Origin: an uncultured Eubacteriales bacterium
GTDB lineage: Bacteria; Bacillota; Clostridia; Oscillospirales; Acutalibacteraceae
Assembly (NCBI GenBank): GCA_900314355.1
Contig: OMUY01000018.1
Coordinates: 1 to 35,806 of the forward strand
Direction of reading: 5' to 3'
Length of the DNA stretch: 35,806 nucleotides
The position numbers were made by a program, and so were the translations under genes. This document shows positions 1 to 7,900 of the stretch, piece by piece. Below the pieces are notes generated by a model. That model did not search any database. It saw only the letters and a program-made list of their open reading frames with translations, and was not told the origin of the DNA. Position 1 is the stretch's first letter. Every line of letters starts with the position of its first letter.

Positions 1-46
1 TTTACAAAATTAATAGAATTTTATATAATGAATGAGTAAAAATTAA

Positions 47-76
47 AAAAAATAATTGATTGGACAATTATTTTTT
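47..76 (+). terminator. AT-rich hairpin with T-run, possible terminator of an upstream gene
   Basis: A 12-bp perfect inverted repeat (AAAAAATAATTG / CAATTATTTTTT) encloses a 6-base loop ATTGGA and ends in a run of T. The shape fits an intrinsic terminator for a gene left of the window. The stem holds only one G-C pair, so it is weak, and chance inverted repeats are common in DNA this AT-rich. Confidence 0.35.
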
Positions 77-286
77 AGTATATATTTATAAAAAAATATA
101 ATTTCTTTAATTTATATTTAATTAATATATTTAATTAATTAAAAATTTTTTATATTTTCTTGGCAAAAAATATTTGCCGGTATAAGATTTCAGTTACGGC
201 GCACAAAGTCCCGTCTCTGAATTTACGTCAAAAATATTTAAGAAAATCGGCGCAATGAAAGATTATTGGCGCATTATTACGTATAG

Positions 287-359
287 AAAGGAGGATAAAA
301 AAATCTTTAAATTTTATCGGTTTGTTTTCCGAAAAATTTCTGTATTTTCAAACCGTTAA
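287..359 (+). other. Orphan Shine-Dalgarno with an 18-codon frame lacking ATG
   Basis: AAAGGAGG at 287-294 is a full-strength ribosome-binding site, but no ATG, GTG or TTG lies at a workable distance. Eight bases downstream an ATC (303-305) opens a frame of 18 codons ending in TAA at 357-359; it would encode a short basic, aromatic-rich peptide. A 7-bp inverted repeat (CGGTTTG at 318-324, CAAACCG at 349-355) sits inside it. It could be the remnant of a leader peptide or small gene, or coincidence. No product is claimed. Confidence 0.2.
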
Positions 360-430
360 ATATATATTTTCATTGCACGATTTTATTAAATCAAAAATTA
401 TTTTAAACTAAAGCTAAAGGAGCTAAAATA

Positions 431-1990
431 ATGAAAAAGCTGCACAAAACCGTCGGAGTATTACTCGCGGTACTCATGATTTTAAGTCTCAGCGTAGTAT
501 CATTTGCCGCTGAAACAGGAAAAACGCTCACAATCAAAAATTCAGTGTCAGGCTATACGTATTCTGCTTATCAGGTATTTTCCGGAACACTGAGCACTGA
601 CAAAAAGACATAATCAGACGTTGTATGGGGCAGCGCAATACCCGAAGACGAGCAGACTGATGCGCTGAACGCGATTAAAGCTATTACGTTGACTGATAAT
701 TCAACGCCTTTTGCAAGCTGCGCCACTGCGGCAGACGTAGCAGATGTACTTGACCAAAAAGCAGACGACAGCGAAATATCCCAGGCTTTCGCTACCGCCA
801 TAGCCGCTTACGCCATCACAGTTGCCGGAACATCTACATACGCTGACGGTGCCTACACCATTTCAAACCTGAACGACGGTTATTATTTAGTATCATCCAC
901 ATCAGTTCCGACTGACGGAGCTTACACACGTTACATATTAAAGCTTGTAGGCGATTCTGAAGTTGATACTAAATCCGACGTCCCTTCAGTTGACAAAAAT
1001 ATAATCGAAAACAACAATGAAGTAAAAGTAAATGACGTAAATATCGGAGATACGATTACTTACGAACTTACCGCCACTCTTCCGTCAAATTACGGAGACT
1101 ATGATACTTATTATCTCGCTTTTCATGATACATTCGACGCAGGAATAGACGCCCCAAAAAACTTCACAGTTAAAGTCGGAGATACTGAAATAGATAGCAC
1201 CAAGTATAATTTGACAACTAACGATAATTCATTTGTTTTGACGATTTCAGATCTTAAAACGGCCGATTCCACCGCGACAAAAGATTCCAAGGTTACGGTA
1301 ACATACGAGTCTGAATTAAACTCAAATGCCGTAATAGGCGGCACCGGAAACGTAAATACCGTTTATCTTGAGTATTCAAACAATCCCAACAAAGATAATG
1401 CAGATTCTAAGGGAAAAACACCTGATCATAAGGTAGTAACATTCACATACGAACTTGACATCACAAAGGTTGACAGCGACAATACTGAGACAAAACTTGC
1501 CGGAGCCGAATTCACTCTTAAAAATGCGGACGGCAAATTTTACACTGCAACCGCTTCTGACGGAGTTTACAAGGTAACAGGATTGACAGCAGATAATGCG
1601 TCAGCCACAACATTTGTTTCGGATGCAAACGGTTCAATCAAAATTCAGGGTCTCAACGTTGGAACTTATACTCTTACCGAAACAAAGGCTCCAGACGGAT
1701 ACAACCTTCTCAGCAATTCTATCGAAGTTGTAATTTCCGCTACCTATCAGGACAATGACGGCGTCAATAATATCGATACGCTCTCAGCAACTGTTGACAA
1801 CGTAGCGGCCACAACAGATAAAACCGCGGGAACAGTCAGCTTGACAGTCGAAAACAATTCCGGTTCAATTCTTCCCTCAACAGGCGGAATCGGAACAACA
1901 ATATTCTATATCGCGGGCGGACTTCTCATAGTCGCGGCAGCTATAATGCTCATAGTACGCAAACATAAAAAAGACGCTCAAAATTCGTAA
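431..1990 (+). pseudogene. Major pilin (LPXTG backbone pilin), interrupted by an in-frame TAA
   Basis: This encodes the likely shaft subunit of a sortase-built pilus. ATG at 431 follows AAAGGAG by a good distance. Residues 1-26 form a signal peptide ending at SFA. A pilin-type lysine motif (VDKNI, Lys about 189) is the expected donor for sortase C, an E-box lies near residue 417 (TETKAPDGY), and LPSTG (481-485, bases 1871-1885) is followed by a hydrophobic helix and a basic tail. Codon 61 is TAA (611-613). The frame continues unbroken on both sides and the sequence after the stop still reads as pilin N-domain, so this is a clean nonsense codon and not a frameshift. Reinitiation at 689 would give a product without a signal peptide. 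It heads the operon and is followed by a strong hairpin. Family assignment is firm; whether the product is made is unknown. Confidence 0.85.
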
Positions 1991-2011
1991 TATTTAAAAT
2001 TAACTTTACCC

Positions 2012-2039
2012 CCCTGCCGGAGAAAAAACTCCGGCAGGG
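2012..2039 (+). promoter_or_regulatory. Very stable hairpin after the major pilin, no U-tract
   Basis: CCCTGCCGGAG (2012-2022) and CTCCGGCAGGG (2029-2039) form an 11-bp perfect GC-rich stem with an A6 loop, 22 bases after the pilin stop. What follows is CGGAACATC, not a T-run, so it is not a classical intrinsic terminator. In pilus operons such a structure could stabilise the pilin mRNA or cause partial termination, keeping pilin above sortase. That role is inference. Confidence 0.7.
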
Positions 2040-2119
2040 CGGAACATCATTTAAGTCTGCATGTTTTTCGATGTACGCTTCAAAAATTCAGAGACGTGCA
2101 GCGAAAAGCAGGCGGAAGA

Positions 2120-2135
2120 ATTGAATTTTTTCAAT
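2120..2135 (+). promoter_or_regulatory. Small hairpin between ribosome site and sortase C start
   Basis: ATTGAA-TTTT-TTCAAT forms a 6-bp stem with a 4-base loop. It lies between a purine-rich GGCGGAAGA (2110-2118), too far from ATG 2140 by linear distance, and the start. If the stem forms, the effective spacing falls to about 5 bases, which would make the site usable. This is speculative but decides whether 2140 has a ribosome site at all. Confidence 0.3.
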
Positions 2136-2139
2136 CATT

Positions 2140-3036
2140 ATGGCAGATAATAAAAATAAAAAAAAGAAGAAAAACGGGGCTTTCGGAACCGTAATAATAA
2201 TATTATTTATTGCGGCAGGTCTCGGAATAATGCTCTACCCCACGTTAAGCGATTGGATAAATTCAAAACATCAGTCCCGGGCGATTGCGGTTTACGACAA
2301 AACAGTAGACGAAATGGATGAAAAAGATTTTACAGAAATGTTTGAATCCGCGGAAAAATTCAACCGTCGAATACTTGACCTCGGTTCATCCTACTGCCTT
2401 ACTCACCCCGAAAAACTTACAGGGTACGAAGATATTCTTAATATTTCCGGCACCGGAATAATGGGATATGTCACGATAGATAAAATAAATGTTCAGATTC
2501 CTATTTACCACGGCACTGATTCAACGGTTCTTCAGGTAGGAGCAGGTCACCTGAAAGGTTCAAGCATTCCCATAGGCGGAGAAAGCACAAAATCCGTTAT
2601 ATCGGCTCACAGAGGTCTTCCGAGCGCAAAGCTTTTCACCGATCTTGACAAACTTCAAAAAGGGGACAGATTTACAGTTACCGTTTTAAACAGTGTTCTC
2701 GTATACGAGGTAGATGAAATATACGTAATAATGCCGGACGAGATGCAAAACCTTTACGTTGAGGACGGAAAAGACTTATGCGCTCTTCTCACATGCACGC
2801 CCTACGGAATTAACGACCACAGACTGCTTGTAATAGGAAAAAGAATTCATTCGGACGATTCTTCATATATCAGAGTTTCCTCCGACGGCAGCATAGTTGA
2901 CCCGATTTTGGAATCATTGATAATCGCGTCGCCCGGTCTGTTGATACTTGCCGTTTGGCTGACAATAAAATTAAAGAAAGTCAAATCGGCGGAAAATCAA
3001 AATAATTCAAGCAAAACCTTAAAGAAAGAGACGTAA
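2140..3036 (+). CDS. Class C (pilus-assembling) sortase
   Basis: This is a transpeptidase that would cleave the LPXTG signal of the pilins and join the Thr to the lysine of the next subunit on the outer face of the membrane. The N-terminus is a lysine-rich stretch followed by a membrane helix (about 17-34). The sortase fold spans about 100-235 with catalytic His157 in SAHRGLPSAKLF, Cys219 in LLTCTPYG and Arg228 in DHRLLV. A second hydrophobic segment lies near the C-terminus (about 250-278), as usual for class C. The His motif and the C-terminal helix separate it from the housekeeping class A. It lies 149 bases after the major pilin and 24 bases before the accessory pilin region. The ribosome site is unusual (hairpin at 2120-2135). 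The frame is intact. Confidence 0.92.
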   Translation: MADNKNKKKKKNGAFGTVIIILFIAAGLGIMLYPTLSDWINSKHQSRAIAVYDKTVDEMDEKDFTEMFESAEKFNRRILDLGSSYCLTHPEKLTGYEDILNISGTGIMGYVTIDKINVQIPIYHGTDSTVLQVGAGHLKGSSIPIGGESTKSVISAHRGLPSAKLFTDLDKLQKGDRFTVTVLNSVLVYEVDEIYVIMPDEMQNLYVEDGKDLCALLTCTPYGINDHRLLVIGKRIHSDDSSYIRVSSDGSIVDPILESLIIASPGLLILAVWLTIKLKKVKSAENQNNSSKTLKKET

Positions 3037-3060
3037 TTTATAGAGGTCGGAATTTTAAAG

Positions 3061-3798
3061 ATGCTTATTGGTTTTTCAGATATCCTGTTTTCAAAAAATT
3101 CAATTTAAAAAAACAGAATAAAACTGATAAAAATAATATCGGCGCTGCTGATTATTTCGGCATTATTATTTAGCGCCTGTATTTACGTTTCGGCGGAAAA
3201 TGAAATTCCCGATTTTGGCAGAAAAGGTTCAATAAATATTAAGCTCACCGATTACAAAGGAAATACGGTCACAGGAGGAAAAATTACCCTTTATCAGGTG
3301 GCAGCATTGAAAAATAAAAACGAAAATTATTATTACGAGAAATCCTCTCAATTTTCAGGTTACAGCCTGACCGTCGACAACAATATATCTTCACAGGCTG
3401 ACAAATTAGCCGAATATGTTTTTTCAAATTCCGTTTCGGGCGAACAAAAGTCAGTCGGCAGCGACGGAAGAATAAGCTTTCAAAATCTTGACCTCGGTAT
3501 TTACCTTATAATGCAAACCGAAGATTCAAATAATTACGACACAATCAAACCGTTTGTAATTACAATACCAAATAACGACAACGGAAAACTTGTATATGAT
3601 GTTGATGCCGGTCCGAAAGTCGGAACCGATGTTGTCACAACACAGACGACGGAAAAATTAACCGAAAAAGTCACAAAGCCCGACAGTTTCCTTCCTCAGA
3701 CAGGCGAGCTTGTGTGGCCGATACCGCTATTGACCGCGGGAGGATTAATTCTTTTCATTTTAGGTTTATGCCTCAGAAAACCTCGGAAAGACAGATAA
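3061..3798 (+). pseudogene. Small accessory/basal pilin (LPQTG), with in-frame TAA or no canonical start
   Basis: The open part encodes a membrane-targeting N-terminus (KLIKIISALLIISALLFSA), a short Cna-B-like domain (YKGNTVTGGKITLYQV onward, then a region ending in DAGPKV), and LPQTG at bases 3691-3705 with a hydrophobic helix and basic tail: a typical minor or basal pilin of about 220-245 residues. The N-terminal problem is real. In frame, ATG 3061 opens a frame that hits TAA at 3106-3108, immediately before the signal peptide. After that TAA there is no ATG, GTG or TTG before the hydrophobic segment; ATA at 3118 would give MKLIKII but has no ribosome site. The GTG at 3298 lies inside the mature domain and cannot be the true start. 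One nonsense change (for example CAA to TAA) in a gene starting at 3061 explains this best. Confidence 0.72.
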
Positions 3799-3803
3799 AT
3801 TAA

Positions 3804-4433
3804 ATGCGTTCTGATAATGAGAAAAAAACAAACTCCGGCTATATTCTAATGACATTGGGCTCTTTGCTTATTTTAGCCGCAGTCATATTATTCGCGTACA
3901 ACAAATGAGACAGCTGGCGCGCGGGTCAGGCCGCCTTGAAAATTCAAAAAGCTATCGAAAGCGCGGAGGACAATCAAAACGCAAATTCTGACAACGGCTC
4001 TTCTGATGAATTGCAGGTCGAAATAGATGGAAATAATTATATAGGAGCTTTGTCGGTGGAAAGGTTTGGTCTTTACCTGCCTGTGCTTTCACAATGGAGT
4101 TATCCGGGACTTAAAGTTTCGCCGTGCAGATACAGCGGGACAGCCGAAACAAATGACCTTGTAATATGCGGTCACAACTACGACAGGCATTTCGGAAAGC
4201 TAAAAAATCTGGAAGCGGGCGACACTGTGACTTTTACTGCCGCGTCCGGTGTTAAGACCGATTACTCCGTATCGGAGGTAATTGTATTACAGCCTACCGC
4301 CGTTGAGGAAATGATAAACAATCAATCCGGAAAATGGGATTTGACGCTGTTTACCTGCACAAGCAGCGGCAGAGCGAGAGTTACGGTAAGATGCACAAAA
4401 ATTGAAAAAAGCACGGAAGAATACGCAAGCTGA
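3804..4433 (+). pseudogene. Class B/D-like sortase, interrupted by TGA at a probable Trp codon
   Basis: This would be the second sortase of the pilus locus, perhaps anchoring the pilus to the wall. ATG 3804 lies 5 bases after the accessory pilin stop. Codons 1-34 give a hydrophilic start and a membrane helix ending in LFAYNK; codon 35 is TGA (3906-3908). The frame resumes as DSWRAGQAA, the usual juxtamembrane segment of this family, where a Trp commonly follows YN-x. Catalytic residues are all present downstream: His124 (ICGHNYDRHF), Cys185 (LFTCTSSG) and Arg192. TGG to TGA is a single transition. TGA is not Trp in general here, because TGG is used two codons later and other genes end in TGA. 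Full length would be about 209 residues, normal for the family. Reinitiation at the TTG of 3936 would lose the membrane anchor. Confidence 0.8.
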
Positions 4434-4436
4434 TAT

Positions 4437-4946
4437 ATGAACTACAAGAAAATAAAACAAAACAACAAAGGAAAACGAAAATATTTAAGAACCGCGCTTT
4501 ATATTTTTATCGCGATAGCCGCGGCAGCAGTAATAATTTCCACAACTCTCCTTCCGCTTGTAAAAGTTTCGTCTGACAGCATGAGTCCCACCATTAAAAA
4601 TAACGATTACGTCTTTATGCTGAAAACAAAAAAAATTGAAAAAGGCGACATTATCGGATTTTATTATGAAAACAAGCTTCTTATCAAAAGAGTAATCGGA
4701 CTTCAGGGAGACTTAATTGATATTGACGAGTCCGGAAATGTCTACGTAAACAATAAAATTATCGATGAACCGTATATAAAAGAAAAATCGGCAGGGCAAT
4801 CAGATATTGATTTTCCGGTTCAAGTGCCTGCCGGCACGGTATTTGTATTGAACGACGACAGATCGCATTCAACAGATTCGAGATCCAAGGCTCTTGAATT
4901 CATTAAAACAGACCAGATTGAAGGAAAAGTTATTTTCAAAAACTGA
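4437..4946 (+). CDS. Signal peptidase I dedicated to the pilus locus
   Basis: This is a membrane-bound serine/lysine protease that removes signal peptides from secreted proteins. One membrane helix (about 20-42) is followed by the catalytic Ser48 in SSDSMSPTI, Lys84 in LLIKRVIG, and the family's C-terminal box LNDDRSHSTDSR (about 140-151). The 169 residues are typical of the short Gram-positive enzyme. It starts 3 bases after the sortase stop, so it is co-translated or coupled. Signal peptidases are common in pilus islands, where they assist pilin processing. The reading frame is intact, in contrast to its neighbours on both sides. Confidence 0.9.
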   Translation: MNYKKIKQNNKGKRKYLRTALYIFIAIAAAAVIISTTLLPLVKVSSDSMSPTIKNNDYVFMLKTKKIEKGDIIGFYYENKLLIKRVIGLQGDLIDIDESGNVYVNNKIIDEPYIKEKSAGQSDIDFPVQVPAGTVFVLNDDRSHSTDSRSKALEFIKTDQIEGKVIFKN

Positions 4947-4974
4947 TTTTATTTTTAATATAAATTAATAAATT

Positions 4975-4991
4975 AAGGAGGAATAATTATA
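4975..4991 (+). promoter_or_regulatory. Strong ribosome site facing ATA instead of ATG
   Basis: AAGGAGG (4975-4981) is followed after 7 bases by ATA (4989-4991), which begins a frame reading NPFDIFARGIINNPYKRK and then a signal peptide into the adhesin. ATT at 4986 is the only alternative, at 4 bases. A single G-to-A change in ATG explains it. ATA and ATT can initiate weakly in bacteria. Confidence 0.75.
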
Positions 4992-7900
4992 AACCCGTTC
5001 GATATTTTCGCGCGTGGGATTATCAACAACCCATATAAGCGTAAATTCACAAAAGCTGTCGCACTGATTGCGTCGGTCTTGATGATTTTATGTATTATGC
5101 GCCCGAATATAGAAGGACTTGCAGGTTTAGCCGAGGAACGCACAGAAGAGCAGACTCAGTCGGAAGTTGAAACTCAGAAAAATGAAGATAAATCATTTGA
5201 ATATAAAGACAACAAAATAATTGTAAATGCTGTTTTGCCTAAAAACAGCAGCGTGCCTGATGACGCGTCACTCAAAGCCGAGCAGATTACCGAAAAAAAT
5301 TCAAATTACAGTGAACTCATTAAAAAAACCGAAGACTTAATTTCAGAAAAGACAAAAGATGAAATATTTTACAGCATCGATTTCTATACCAAAGATAACG
5401 AGTATATCGAGGTAAAAGACGATGCGAGAGTATATGTAAAATTATTAAATTCAGATATTTCAGGCGATAATTTCGCTGTAGTTCATTTTAAAGATGAAGA
5501 TAATACCGTTGAAATAAAACCTGACAGCGTAGAAAAAGATAAAAACAAAAATCTTTCTCAAATCGAATTTTCAACCGAAGGGTTTTCCGATTTCGCGATT
5601 TTAAGTCTGGACAGTTCAACCACGGATGACAGCGAGACGGAAAGCGAAGCGACTGCTGACATGTATGTTAAAAGCGTTCATGTCAATTTGGGCAGCAGCG
5701 GAACAGGTCCGTTTGACGACAACGACGATGACGGAAACGATTCAAGCGCAGACAACGATATAGTAAGAAGCTTTGATTTGGCGACTTACAATATATCGGT
5801 CGATATGGAAAGTCTTACATCAAGCTACCACGATTACGCTAAAGTATGGGTAGAAATAAATCTTGACGGGACAGACACGGAAAATAAATTCAACGAAGAA
5901 TCATTTAAGTGGCTCGATTACTATGAAATAGTTCCATCTTCTGACGGAAAGAGCAAGACTTTAAGAGGCTATTACGAGGCGGAGAAGTCAGAATCAAGCA
6001 CTCATGTCGTACCCGGAAATATAGATAATATGACAGTAGGCGTTCAGACGCTTGCGATGGAGGATGGAACAATTCTCAAACCTACGGGAAAAATATGGCT
6101 CGAGGACAAGGACGGGAACACGAGCGAAAAGAAAGACCTTGAATTTCCTCCTCTTGAAATATCCGCCAAACTTCAACTGAATGTTCATCTTGAGGCGACT
6201 CCCGCGGCGTTCACATCTGTTGAAGGAACATTCGATTTCAGCGATGCGAAAAGCTCCGATTATTTCAACTCGGACAAAGGTGAGGTAACGGGCGTGCTTT
6301 TCAACTACGGCATAGTAGTTCAAATGTACAACACCGAAAACGGCAAGGGAATGAAAGGTCAGGCTCTGCCAGACGGCGACGACATCACTCTGACACTTAA
6401 TTTCGGAAGTAAATATCAGGTTGACAGAAACGCCTCCACCTCTTACGCAAATCAAAAAGTTGACCTCGGAGAATTTGACAACGGAACGTACCAGCTTTTA
6501 TTTTACAGTCTTGAAGGAAACCAAGCCAACGACGAACAGAGCGACGGAAGAAAACTCGAAAATTCCGAAGGTGAATCCGTAAACGAAAAATATTCGAGAT
6601 ATGTCCCTTACAATAACCGCAATTACGACAATAACGCGGAAAAAACATGCGTTGAGGACGGCGGAACATGGACTCCTGTCAGTATGGACGATTCATCTTC
6701 CGTCACGTCTATGACTGTAAAAATTTCAAATTACCAGATTACAGATCTTGTTTTCCCTTATGCAAGACCCGCGAACTCGTCAGTAAACTACTGGTATAAC
6801 GCCGGCACTCCCGTTCAGGATATAGATAAGGCGTGCTTCTCTGCAGGCGGACTATGGGTTCTTCAGCCTTTCGTTTATACTGACTCTAACGGCGTAAAGC
6901 ATGATATCGAATCGGATCTCGGCGCCGGAACATTTACAATAAATATGAACGACGGCGAGATAGATTCCGAAGTAGGAAAATATGTTACTGGCTCATACAA
7001 TTCATATACTGCGGAACGTGACGAAAACGGAAATTTGACAGGAAAAACAAGCGATACTGCCACCACAAAACAGATAAACGTACAGGAATACGACAAAGAC
7101 GACGCGAACAGCCAGACGCATTACATCGCTCCTCCAGGATATTTCAACAACAAAATCAACTATACAAACGGCAGCTCCGCCTGGTTAAATGTACAGAACA
7201 ATTCTAACATTTACGACGGAAAGGATTACGCTTTCTGGGGTGAAGACAAAATAGGAATTGCCGGCGGATGGCAGTACACCGAGGCCGGAATTGAAAACAG
7301 GGCGGCCGCATCGAATGTCATGATTAAATTTGACGCCGCGGCTCTTGAGTTGGATGACGGGCAGACTTACAGCCACCCGAACTGCGTAGGTATGAAAGGA
7401 GAAGACGTAAAGGTATTTTACGGATATCTGCCTGACGGCGAAAACTGGGACTCTGACGATGAAATGCAGGCGGCGGATGAAGACGACTTAGTCTGGTACT
7501 CGGAAGAACAGGAAAATAAAACGTGCGTTTCCGTTCTGTTTGAATACAGAACGCCATCTACGACAACTTCAATGACATATCTTTTCCCAATGCTTTTAAT
7601 GCATGTTCTGACAAAGCCTGAAATTGAGAACAAAGTCTTCATGACATGCGAGGTCACAAGACTTTGGAACTCATCAGACATTGCGAACGCCTACAATAAA
7701 TCACATCCCGGCGAGCATATCTCGGCGGCCGATGTAAACGCCGCTTCTAAGGATAAATATACTTCCGCGGTTCTTCCGAGCGCCGCAGACGATTACTACA
7801 CGAGTCTTAAATCCGGAAAGCTTACCGTAAATCACAGCACCGAAACTCTTTTGGCTCAGTGCAAAGGATACGGTTCGGGCGGAGAATATTACACTCACAC

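Larger units (their letters stand above)
1..430. other. AT-rich leader region without a recognisable gene
   Basis: No open frame of convincing size is present. The first 170 bases are almost pure A and T, the kind of stretch that gives curved DNA or UP-element contacts upstream of strong promoters. From about 175 to 290 composition becomes more normal. No near-consensus -35/-10 pair could be fixed with confidence, so the pilus promoter is not located. The stretch holds an AT-rich hairpin (47-76), an orphan Shine-Dalgarno (287-294) and the real pilin ribosome site AAAGGAG just before 431. Confidence 0.6.

Noticed and set aside
175-300. c-di-GMP (GEMM) or other riboswitch ahead of the pilin
   Set aside because: Riboswitches are frequent before clostridial adhesins, but the conserved core motifs could not be matched in this leader.
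431-4433. A changed genetic code (TGA or TAA read as sense)
   Set aside because: TAA and TGA serve as normal ends of many conserved genes here, TGG encodes Trp throughout, and no housekeeping gene has an internal stop.
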